64,000 nucleotides of DNA from Lepisosteus oculatus. Lineage: Eukaryota; Chordata; Actinopteri; Semionotiformes; Lepisosteidae. The translations under genes were made by a program, and so were the position numbers. The DNA lies in contig NC_090696.1 of NCBI RefSeq assembly GCF_040954835.1, positions 72,477,722 through 72,541,721 of the forward strand, read 5' to 3'. Under the pieces are notes generated by a model. The model made no database searches. It had not been told where the DNA came from and was given only the letters and a program-made list of their open reading frames with translations. Positions 10,821-22,499 of the stretch are shown here, piece by piece. Positions within the stretch are counted from its first letter, which is position 1, and every line of letters begins with the position of its first letter.

Positions 10821-13713
10821 TGATAAATAATATAAATCCTTTTAAAATGCAAAACAAGATCCCAGCATGGTACAGAACAAAAGAAATAAGTTGATTGATG
10901 CTGAATAGAGAGGCTTTACACTGCAAATGGGATATGGCATACTGTAGACAAACATCTCAGCAGTATTTATTTTTCTTGATTTTTGGAAAGGATTGCATTA
11001 ATAGCCCTCTTTTTTCATTATCAGTCCAAATTATACGGTATCTTTCAGTATTTGGATTTTAGTATTCGGCTGAAAAAACATACTTTGTCTTCAGGTGACT
11101 CTTGCCACTGACAGAGACTGCCAAGCTGGTTGTGTCCTGCTTGTTTTCATCTCATTTGCTATTGTGAGCCTTTGCTCTTTCGAAGCAGAGCTAGACAGCT
11201 GTGTGAGTCACCTCCTAATAAGAGCTTTCCCATGTTTCTACTGACGTCTAGGACTAACACCATTTGGCTTTCCCTTTTAGTGCCCCTTTAGCATGCCTAG
11301 CCCTACACATCATGTGAAAGACTATGATTTCAGTACTGTATTTGTTCATGCTAAAAATGTTTCTAATAGTGTCCTCCAAACGTGCTGAGACAACAAAGTT
11401 GAGTCATGTTTTTTTTTGTGTTTACAATCATGAATTTTGTATTTGTTAACTGTGAGAATAATTGGAATGATCAGTAATTAAAGAAAATTATATGCCTGTT
11501 CTTTTTGCATACTAACATGCATATATTTGATCATATTAGAACAAAAACATTGTGTTTTTACATAAAGAGTTGAGGGAGCTCAGTGGGTGGCAGACTTCAT
11601 ACATATTGTATAATATACAACCAGATACAGACTTTTACTTTCTAAAAATTACTTAAAGTGATTGTTACAGTACAATTTAGATACATAGTTACTTGAAATC
11701 ACTGTGTTGAACACAAAGGGTTTTTTCAACCAAATTACATCTTATATCTTCTGACTGATGATGAAAAATACTCCCTTTATTTTCAATTGTAAGTTATAAT
11801 TTTATCATACAGTACATAATAAAACAAAATACTTTATAAAGAATAAATTGTTCCATGATTATGCGTGCATGTATTCAAAAATGGCAAAGAGCATAGTGGT
11901 TAAAACGTTTTATTCAATTTGGAAATGTTTACATGTGTTGAGAACAATTAAAGTCTTTTCTCTAGACACATTGGCACAGATTAGTATTGATATTGATAAG
12001 AACACTCTAAAGAGATTCATATGGCATTTTTATAATGTTTATTATAGCTAAACTATTTTTGTTAAGCAGTTTCATTAATACGTAAATCTGTTTTGGACGG
12101 ATTCAACTATTATTTAATTAAAGAATTTAATAAGTGAAGAGCTGCCAGTTGTTTCTTCAACTCACAGGATGCACTTGTCCCTGTAGAAAGAGGTCACAAA
12201 CATACACGTTAGGAAAGCTTCAGCTGAAGTCTATGGAATACTAGCGTCCACTGTCGATACAAATAATTATAGTCCCATGTACGAATGAGACAGTTGTTTA
12301 CGTATTATTTGCATAGTCTTTTAAACAAGTGGTTTTGAACCTGAAAACTACAGAATGATTCTATGCTCACCTTTTGTGAATACAGGAATGTAGAGGGTAC
12401 TAACTATATTAAAATGTTTGTTTCCTAAACACATCAAAATTTCACCTGAGTTCCTAAAATGATTTTAAGTTCTTCTCTTTGGATTATTTTATTTACTATC
12501 CTTCCCACTTAATTCCAGAGGTATGGTATGCGGTCCCTAATGCAGTCATATAAAGATTTTTTTGTAATGGCCATTTACCATTTAGGATGTCAGCTTCTTG
12601 ATTTGGGGATCTTAAGGTTCAAAAAGAAATGAAAAGCTGGGACGAGTCTGCAAAAAAGGAAACAAAAACAATGGTTGAATGTTTTTTGGTTAATTTGTTT
12701 AAAGAGTTCTAAGAAGATTGGTATAAGGTACCAGGATAACAGTTTGGTAATCCAAACTGTTAAAAAAAGAAGATCTATTTGAAAACACAAAATAAAACCT
12801 GCTAGGTCAAAGTTTCTACAAGCTGTCTAGCCACACACCCAATCAGAAATGTTTAGGCCTCCTATTTTTAAATTCTTATCATGCCTACTTTTCATTATTG
12901 TTGTGTGAGAGCCTCTGTGTATGAATGTTTTCAGTGTGTGAGTAATCTTTGGTGCTCCTTTATACAATGTCTTGGGTTCCAGCTTCAGAAGACCATCAGA
13001 AGGTTGTTTTTTTTTTCCTGATAAGGGTCATGTTGCAACCCAAGGTCCTGGAAGCACAGTGTGAAAGAGAAGACAGGACATCTGTCTGTCATGTCTATGC
13101 TCACAAGCACACAGGGACAATGTAGAGACACCACTTAAAGTAGCCAGAATGCTTTCAGGAAGCACCAGTGGCGATTCAGAAACCCACTCAAACATCAGAG
13201 CATGTACTGTACTATTCACACAGAATGCAGCACTGTGCAGAACTGAACTGGAGCCAAGAGCTGTGAGGTAGGAATGCTAACTCTGCAATGCTACTGTGCT
13301 GCTTAAATCTTTCTTTCTTCTCTGGAGTTTGGCAAATGCCAATTGCCACAAGCATCATGGCCCATATTAAATCAAAACTTCAACTATATGTAAAGCAAGC
13401 TTGATTGGCACTAGATGTTTAGAATATTACTAGGAAGTTTGTTTTATTATTTTTTTTGTGAGTGTAATTTTTTTTTGTTATTGTGTAATAAGAACAAATA
13501 TGAGAGTGAAAAAAAATAAAATAAAGAAGTCCTCCACAGTTGGAGAGGTGGAGGTCAGTTAAAAAATCTAACTATATGTAAAGTATTTAACCCAGACCTT
13601 TGTTCATTTCGGTACTGAAACGTACCACTCGGTATCAAGAAAGAGCATGAGACGACTTGGCTCTGTGCAGCAACTGATTGTCAAGTTTAATAGCAGCAGT
13701 GATAAACTGGATT

Positions 13714-15903
13714 TCAAATATAGTACTGTACCTCCTCAGTCCCAGTAGTAGTAGCTTCCGTAATCTGCTCAGGAGCAGATGTAGTTGGCCATATCTCTGC
13801 TCCAGTTTCAGGTGTAACCTGGCCAAATTTTTCCTAAAAATAGACAATAAAATGTGAGAATAATAACACAAATGGAAACATACCACACATACGCACACAA
13901 ACAGACTTACACATACTGTACACTCATAGTGCAGGTCATGTTTTAAATACTTACCAGTTCCACCTGTCCCTGTGGCTGCTGGGATGCTTTCTGAAAAGAG
14001 AATTGTAAGATAAAGTGAATGAACAGCATAATCCTGTGTTTAGATGATCATTTTCATCATATCTGTTAGTTTTCTATGCGATAGTTTATTTTTTTGCCAA
14101 ATGCTATTTTTGCCAAATAAAAAAGGATTTTGCTATCTTTGTTTCCAAAACTGTTTCCCCTTTTTAATTCATTACAAAACTAAAAGTAACTTTTAACCTC
14201 TCTGGTCACATCTTTAATGCATCCATTAAAATTATTTCTGGGACTGGTGAAGTCAGTCTAGTACAAATGAATCCTAATGCTAAGAGTAAATCTTACAACA
14301 GGCACTCCTAATGCTTTTCTTTTCTGCTAACACCATACAGGACACGATTATTCCTTATTCTGTACAGTACCTGAAATAGCAGCTGAGGCACCTGTGTCGG
14401 CTGCTCCAGCTGCTGTTGAACTGGGCTCTGTGTCGGCTGGAGGATTGTGGGTGGCTGTTGGTGAGGGTATCTATACGCAATGTAGTAAGGCAAGCCCTGT
14501 GCACAGAAACAAACAAGTCCCTCTCGTGAAACGTCAATATCTTAAAGCTTGTTTCTCTTGTAGAAGTCAAACATGGAGGCTAAGGTAGGAAACATGACCG
14601 TACCTGTCCTCCAGGCTGCTGAGGGAAGGTGATAGAGGGATAGTACTGGGGCAGCACCTTGGGATGAACAGAAATGGTCGTTTTAAGCGTAGACGTGATA
14701 CTGAACCGTCCACATACAGGGTCAATACAGAGAAAAGGCCTACACAGAGGAGAGCTGGGTGAGGACACGGACGGGAGCAGGACCTACCTGGTTAGGAGTC
14801 TGCGGCTGTTGAGGCGCAGCCGGGTCCTGTGGGTTCAGGGGCTGCTGTGGGCTCGCGGGGAGCTGCTCCTGCTGGGTGGGGGGGAAGAGCATCTGGGGGG
14901 GTAGGTGTCCCTGGGAGGGCACCAACACTTGAGGTGGCAGGAGCAACTGAGGGGGCAGAGGTCCCTGAGGAGTCAGGGGTCCCTGGCCGGCTCCCGTTAC
15001 CTGGGGGTTAAGGGACAGCTGGGGTGGAAGAGCGACCACATCTGGAGGCTGCTGCTGCTGGAACATGTATGGCGGGATGAAAGGCAGAGCCTAGAGTTTG
15101 GAGAAAGGATCGTAAGTCCCGGGCATCCTTTTCTGTACTCGTTGCCTCTCATCCTAAGACTTAATTGTTTGGTTTGGCCCTAGCAGGCTGCTAAAACACA
15201 TGGGGGAAAAAAACAATATTAAAAAAGAGTACCTGTGGCTGACCATATCCAACACCACTGTATCCAAGCCCGGATAATCGAAAGAACTGCAAAAGAAAAA
15301 GAAGTGCCTGAAACCAGGAGGAAGGAGCATTGCACAGCTGTGATTTACATTACATTTCCCTTATCCGAAAAGCCTGGGTCATGAAAAACATTTGTATGTT
15401 TCTGTACAAATTAAACCAATCAATGACTTCATTTTATTAATATTTTACCAGAATAATATTACCTATTATTACAGTACATATTAAAATGTCCTGACGGGTC
15501 TACGATCCCAATGCCCAGCTTTGCCTATCTTCTGAGGTCTGATGAGATCAGGGCTACAAAGTGCTTGTGTATGGAACACTTCCTGTATGTTTCGTAGAAC
15601 TGGAACATTTTGTTTTCTTTCTCCTTGCAATGTCTTGCACCACTACTCTAAATGAATCAAGTTATTCATTTCTTGATGTCTTTAGACCTCATTGCTCATT
15701 TACCTCATTGCTGTTACTGGTTGACAATCCAAAATGCTGACGGTACACCTAGAGGAATAAAAAGGCATTATGGCTTTTGGATTTTTCTGCGAAAAATGTT
15801 CTTAAAGTAGGGATTATATCTGAAAAGCAGTATGATTAACATGACTTACTGGAATTGTGAGGCATGTGCTCACAAGGCTGAGGAAAACCAGAGCAGCATG
15901 CAT
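13714..15903 (-). CDS. SCPP gene F: ODAM-like P/Q-rich SCPP
   Basis: Eight coding exons, about 263 residues: 15914..15850 (ATG 15903, MHAALVFLSLVSTCLTIP), 15748..15704 (VYRQHFGLSTSNSNE), 15286..15233 (FFRLSGLGYSGVGYGQPQ), 15090..14788 (101 residues, many PPQ and PQ steps), 14657..14604 (VLPQYYPSITFPQQPGGQ), 14496..14371 (begins GLPYYIAYRYPHQQPP), 13990..13955, and 13833 to stop at 13716-13714 (ends EEVQYYI). All junctions are phase 0. Compared with mammalian ODAM as I recall it, order and content correspond: the SASNSNE exon, a WIPPF..QQQQ exon, a VMPYVFSF..QGQ exon, and a YYPVY..Q-rich exon. ODAM works at the ameloblast-tooth surface and junctional epithelium. The S-x-E site is SNE. Exon 1 ends at 16812 (AAAG|GTAAAA). 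A polyA signal lies at 13448-13443. The last coding exon may instead splice at 13732 (GAG|GTACAG); both readings are possible. Confidence 0.75.
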
Positions 15904-16919
15904 TTCAATATGCCCTAAAAAATAAAAAATATTTTACTTGATTGAAAAATTCATACAATCCCCCCCCCCTTTTATTAAATTTAAGCCTTTTGTATATATA
16001 CAGTACATGTTTATTTTGACGACGATTTTAATAATATAATTCTGTGAAGATTATCAATAATTTTGTGGTCACATAAGTCATTTCATATTTATACAGTAGC
16101 TCTCAAATGCATATGCTGTTGAAAACACACACATCACTCGTAAGTCCACATTAAAGAAGAAATCCATTTAATTTAGGAAATAGGTTAGTTTTATTATTTT
16201 TCAAGACTTTTCTAGCACTTTATGACCTCATAATCCTTAAACACGTTTGAATCCTTAGTCCATATACTTTACCTTTTCCACCAAAATATAATTCTGTACA
16301 GTATGTCATCAATACCCAACACTCAAAGACAGTTTGCATTTCTTATACAGATGTGATTTCATTAGCGATAGAATTAGAACATCACACCTCCTATTAGTAA
16401 TTCTTTTACTAGGCACCCACACATTTATTACTTTCACTAGGAGTGCTGTCAGGTATAGAAGAACTAACAAGAATCACATGTGATCCAGGCTTTCAGACTT
16501 TGCCTGAGGAAAAGATGCTAAATAATTTTGAATACTGTATTTTTAACATGACGTTTTTTTCACCTCACTGGTTTTCTATGAATGTTTTGCAAATATATTA
16601 TGGGGTACAAATATACAGTAAATCCACAATCATTTAATTAATTTTGATTTATCAGACTATAAATTGGTATTAATCAATTATTAAATGTTACTTTAAGAAC
16701 TCTTAAAATGTTTGGTCTTGATCCAGATTGCTGTATTATGGATAATAAAACAATGAGTAGTATAGGCAAAAACAGTGTGTGGAAACCACGTTTATTTTTT
16801 TATTTTTTTACCTTTGTGCAGGTGTTCAATTCAAATCCAGGACAAGGAGTTTAATCTGCGTTTTCCCTTTCTCTGCTTGATCTTCTTTGAAGATGTCCTA
16901 CATCTCTGTATTCCTTTGC

Positions 16920-16957
16920 TTTTTAAGCTTGTGTTGCATCCCGACTCCACCAATCAG
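16920..16957 (-). promoter_or_regulatory. Core promoter of gene F
   Basis: Minus-strand order is CTGATTGG (plus CCAATCAG, 16950-16957), a 22-bp gap, then CTTAAAAAG (16927-16920) as TATA-like box. The untranslated exon 1 follows and ends at 16812. The same two elements with the same 22-bp gap occur in front of gene E. Confidence 0.65.
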
Positions 16958-18483
16958 CTCTTGGAATCACAAGATGCTAGACAAGCTCCGTGTGACATCA
17001 TTCACCCCATCATTGGGATTTAGGCACCTACTGTAAGCAGTAGACATACAAATTATAGTATTATGGAGAACAGATACATCCTGTCCTGTACCCGCACAGT
17101 GTCTGCTGCAATTATAGCAATAGCGTTCGTTTTTCTGTTGTAATTTTTTTATTTATAATGTTGAATTGTACAAAGAATAAAAATAATCACTTATATTTAG
17201 TATATATCCAACCAACTTCAAAATAGTTTTGTTTTTTTCATTTGTTTTGTATAGCAAGAAAATAAAAATCTGCAATTTACAAAAAACATAGGGCCAAAAT
17301 TGTCACCAATAACACAGTATCTTAAATCCCCCAGAGAAAGTGACCATTATAGTTGTCTTTTTACATCCTGTGTAATATTATTCCAATTGTTCGTGAGACC
17401 AGTTTTTAAAGACAGCCGGATTTTCATGATTATATTCTGACATTCAAGGATTGAAATATCCCTCTACATATTACCAAAGTTATTTCTTGTTGGATGTAAT
17501 TGTGAATAATCATGACAATTCTTATACTTCCTGTATATGAAGAAGTTACTTTTTCTTGAAAGGCAGTTAGGATGTTTTGTTTTTTTATACCTGTGTCTTG
17601 TAATTAATTCCAAGAATAATGTAATGCAATGAACTGTGTACTGTATATGGGAACACAGGCACTTGAAAGCCATTTGAGAAAAAGAGTCAATGTGCCACTT
17701 GCCAGTGATTTCAATAGATCAGGAGGTCACTAGGATGCATGGTACCAACTGGTACGAGATTCACTGCCCACCAAAAAGCACTGAGACAGTAAAGACAAGA
17801 CTATGAATAGCACTGTACTCGCAATCACAAGATTAATTTTAAGGGTAAGTACAAAATAATATAGTTTTATTTTGTGGTAATTCTATGCATACATTTCCAT
17901 TTGTAATTATCTGAGATGCTTTGGTTCATCTAGAGTTCTTGCTTATTCTTGGAGTGTTCTGATTTTACTTTTTTCTTCAACAAATAAAATGCATTTTCTC
18001 TTGAATTTAAATCCAGAAATTGATTTCTGAGACCTGAAAAACTGCTTGGTCTTTTGGCTGTATGATTTAGGTCACTGCCTCATGGTAAAGCAAAAAAAAA
18101 AAAATAATAAAGTGTCCAAATATGATCTGTGTGATCACTAGAAATCATTGGGCTGAACACAGTATTACTTTTCTAATACACTAGAATGCTTGCACGGAAT
18201 TACCTCCAAAAATTAAATGTTCAGTAGTGATTATCATTCATATAAATTTTATGATCACAATACAAATTGCTTCATTGTAAAGCAAATATAATTTTTCACT
18301 TTTTTGTCCAAATAATTTTGGACGACACTGTGCTGTACATGTGCAAAGAAATGCCATATTCACTGGCATGCCTATAGCCTCAGATCTGCAGGGTTAAACC
18401 TCACAAACAGCTTTGCATCTTTTCATATGCTTATGCCAGATTTCCCCTGGTCTGTCAACTTTCCTCTGTCTCAATCCTAACAT

Positions 18484-18870
18484 TCAAGGGGCTGAAAGTG
18501 TCCTTGTTTGCTCTGAGACAGGTCTGTAGTAGGCTGCCTTCAGCTTCAGGTGTAAACCCACAGAAAGGCTGCATTCTGGCAAGGGAATTACAGTGTTATC
18601 TTCATACAGTTCCACTGCAGGCTCCAAAACACGACAGTCTGTCATAAAGGAGTGTGACTCCACAGCACCATTCCTGATTGGACTGTGTTTTTTTGGCAAA
18701 CTTGGTTATATCATAGTTACATACGTCTCTGGCAGAAACTTGTCAAGGATAGGACGTACAACTGCTCTATGGCAACTCTGCCTATGCTCAGAGTCAGTAA
18801 TTAACATTCCCAGAGAAATGATTGTATTTTTTGTTATTTTTGCTATTTTGTTAACAGCTACAGTGATGTA
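18484..18870 (-). other. Unrecognised open frame, possible relic
   Basis: A 71-codon frame (18699..18484) includes MTDCRVLEPAVELYEDNTVI and reads protein-like rather than random; upstream in the same frame, past a stop near 18710, there is further protein-like sequence with RPILDKFLPETYVTM. I do not recognise the family and see neither SCPP-type exon borders nor a promoter. It could be a fragment of a dispersed element or a processed pseudogene. The remainder of 17.0-21.2 kb shows no gene that I can support. Confidence 0.25.
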
Positions 18871-20299
18871 GTTCCAGCAGATTAAGTTTCATCCAAATGC
18901 TCAGAGCGCATAATGTACTTTGTTAATTAAGACGGACACTTTGGTTATTGGAAAAATGCATAACACCAAGTACATCCTGCAGTCACTTCTGTCATATTTT
19001 ATCGGTCTGATACTTTGCCAGTGAGTGATAAAACGAATTTCAATGATTGTACTGTTGTTTGTAGGACCAATATTAAGGAATGGTTTTATGAAGATTTTAG
19101 GAACAAAGATGGAATAAGAGCAGTTAAGGAGAATAAAGTTTTGTTGTGTAACTATACTACAATACCGTATCAAAAAGCACGGACAAGGACAAGCAAGTTC
19201 AAAACATTTTTAATATATTTACATTTTTAAAAACTCATTCGTATGTAACAAAATTGTGCCAGCGCATGTGAGTTATGATTTTACTATCTATGCCTACTAT
19301 TTTATGTTTAAATCTTGGGAGTCAAATATGTTGTTACAAGAAAAGTAAATCCAATGCCTCTCATTATTAAAAGCTTTAGAATGCTATCTAATACAGTATT
19401 TACAATTATGTTAACCCAAATTAAATGGCTGTTTCATATATAGATCAATTTATATCTTATCTTAAAATAAGGGCTGCAACAGACTTTCAAATACAACCAA
19501 GCGATTTGCAAAAGGTCAATTAATGTTTTAACGGAGTGTTTTTTTTTTTAATTTGTGCGGTATCTACAGTGATTAGAGAAGATGAAAAAGAGGGAATTTT
19601 TAAAAGTTTGAATTTGAATGTGAGTTCAGTACAATAGCTACATAAGTACAAAAAATAGAGTGTAAAATAATGAATAGTGGGATTTTATGTCTAGTCAGAC
19701 GCTGCTTTGTTATGGTATCCTGATTACTCCAAACGTCATCCAGCATAATCTCTGACAAATACATGCTGAAGTCACTTTAGTGTTAAGCTGTGTCTGGCTT
19801 TTCCACCAACCACTTACTACTTCAAGGTTATGTGTCATAACTGCTGTACATTCATACCAAGCCCCAATGACTCCAAATTATGTGTGGTAAAATAGAGATT
19901 AGGCTAATTTGAATTCTGTAATTTTATGTTTAGTTAACTTTTGCTAGACTTGCAAAATGTTGGTTTTTAACATTAAATTAGACTTGGGTTCAAGGTGAAA
20001 TACTGAAAATAAAGTTCACAACCGAGCATGGATGAGCTAAAGGAGGAATGAGGGGAAAACACAACAGTTTGAGATAATGATACAACAGCTTAAGTAGAAG
20101 GTTTCACGAGATAAATGGTATGTCTGTACTATTTAAATATTTATGTAGGAAAAGGAAGATATAGAAGACCACCTCTTGTTCATAACTGTGAAGTACATGA
20201 ATCAGATATCTAATATGCAAGTTGTTATTGAGGAATACAGGGGCACTGCTTCAGGGAAAGTCTTCACTGATTCTCTCTGGCTCCTACCAAAGGCATTGG

Positions 20300-20839
20300 T
20301 CAAGAGAAAATCTGAGAATCTTGAGCTGCTGCTTCATCACACTTAGCACCTAAAAGCCAAGGTAGGGATAAAAACCATAGTTTTAAGATTATGCAGTAAC
20401 TTCCATCTGCATTTTTCATGTTCAAGTGCCTCCAATACTTTCCACACTTTGTGGCTGTTCTGTGATGCCATGAATCTTCTGTACATGTGTATGCATTATT
20501 GAGAAAGGTGCCCTGGCCTAATCTAACCCACCAGTGAGCTGAGAAATTGTCAAGCCTGTGCTTGTACAGTGCTTCAGCTGTATGAACAGCACAATTTAAG
20601 CACAAGGCAAGGTGTAGAGACACAACAACAGCAGCCTCAATGCCAGTGGTTTGTTGGAGGGGAAAGTGAATTTGTAGTAAAATGTTCATCGGAAGTGTGG
20701 TCACCATCCATTGTGATGCTTCTGATGAACTTGGTAACTGGTAAGGGCTCTCGTGGCCAACTGGAAGTATGTGCAATCCTAGTGGGGGACCCCTAAGAAC
20801 AGTAACCATGCAAATGGGTCCATACAGTATGTAACTCAC
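20300..20839 (-). other. Unrecognised 179-codon open frame
   Basis: The longest uninterrupted open frame in the non-SCPP part of the window. It lacks a signal peptide, P/Q bias or repeats; a stretch with HWWVRLGQGT and WHHRTATKCGKYWRHL is rich in Trp, His and Cys. No splice or promoter signals of the cluster type surround it. It may be a chance frame in a dispersed repeat; no function is proposed. Confidence 0.2.
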
Positions 20840-22333
20840 CTAGGATACCAGTGATGATAAAGCCAAATTATTTTTATGAAAATATAATTTGGAGAACAGA
20901 CTTGTAAATCATTAATACACTTATAATAGATTAAAATACAGAATATCTAATTTTCATTATCTAAAATATATCAAGAGCATTTAGTACATGTTTTCTGGAA
21001 AGATAGATCTTATTATATTCTTAGTTTTGACTCCTACGTGATTATGCCTGTTTGGGCCTTTTGTCTCTCTGCTTTGTTAACATGAGAATCGATAAGTAAA
21101 TCACTACAGCATGTTTTAAAAATTCAGCTGTTAAAATTGATCATGACCGAACAAATATAAATGTGTTACACTTGCAGTCAGTGAAAACACACATTTGTGG
21201 GGCTACAAGAACAAAACTTTATTGATTTTTGTTTTGGACATAGCATACAGTATGTACAGTACCAAGAAAGAACATGCAGATTTAATTAAATAGTTTATCA
21301 TTTAACAAAACAGTGTTAATGCTGGGAGCTTGACAAGAGGTTTTATTTTTCCATGTAAAGCAATAAAAACAATGGAAGGACTCCAGATATTTAACATGCT
21401 TGCAACAGTGTTACTGTGGTTAATACTGTACATCTCACAGATTCAGCTTTTTTACTTTAGGGGGCACTCATCCAAAACATATCTGTGGTGATTTTCCTTC
21501 ACCCTGTAAAATAAATAATAATATTTTTTTAGAAAGAAGTACTGTGATATTTGGAATACGGTCAATTTGCTTTCAAACATGCAACACGCAGATCACTATT
21601 ATCTGTTGTTAGAATTGTTTTTAAATACAGAATCTGTGTCAATAAAAGAAGCATATAATATTACAATCCATCCTCCAATTATGAAAAGTCTGTGATCCTT
21701 ACTAAAAGACCAGAGAAATACGGAACCTCTTTTTAGAAAACAGGACACAAGGTGAGACATTCTTGGTCAGGAGACCACGCTCTGACAAGCCAACATACAC
21801 ACAGACACGCACAAAGAGACAATTTTACAGACTCCTACTAATCTATCCAGAATGTCTTAGATGCTTTGAGAAAACCATTGCACCTGGTAAAAACTAATTT
21901 AATTATGTCCTATAAAATTGCTTAATGAAATGCCTTTATTAAACATTTGGGTTTTCAGGTTCACAAAGACTATGTGTGATAAAAAAAAATAATACCTTTT
22001 AGCTACTGTCTGTTCAAAAGTCTTCCTCTATGGCTCCATGAGGCTTGCAACATTTGGCTGGTTCAATGATAAATGAACAAACAAATTAATAAATTATCCA
22101 CCTTTGTTTGCTCTGTCTACTTTCGTTTTATAATAACTAACAAGTTGTATGTTGTTAGAGTGTGATAAATTAATTTGTGACAGCGACCTTATCACGACTA
22201 GCATTCTTTAAACGGACATATAAATGCTAACAATGAAGATTACTTTACCGTGTATTTTATACTTGCAACCCTTAGTGTTATATATTATATATACTATGCA
22301 TTTTCTGTTTATAGTATGTACCGTATACATATA

Positions 22334-22465
22334 TTAACTGTACTGCACCTCATCTGTAACTGCATTAACATCCTGATCAGAAGGAGTGGTAGGCATGTGA
22401 TAAGCTTCTGGAAATGACACAGTGGTAGACTCCTGTACTGCTTGAGTTTGGGTTTCCTGCAGTAA

Positions 22466-22499
<34 letters not shown>

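Noticed and set aside
12838-12880. CCAATCAG close to TTTTTAAA as another cluster promoter
   Set aside because: For minus-strand transcription the order of the two elements is reversed, and no plus-strand exon follows.
14674-15183. Several plus-strand frames rich in Gly, Arg and Val
   Set aside because: Antisense shadows of gene F's large P/Q-rich exon. The same holds for plus-strand frames at 25.06-25.50 kb over gene E.
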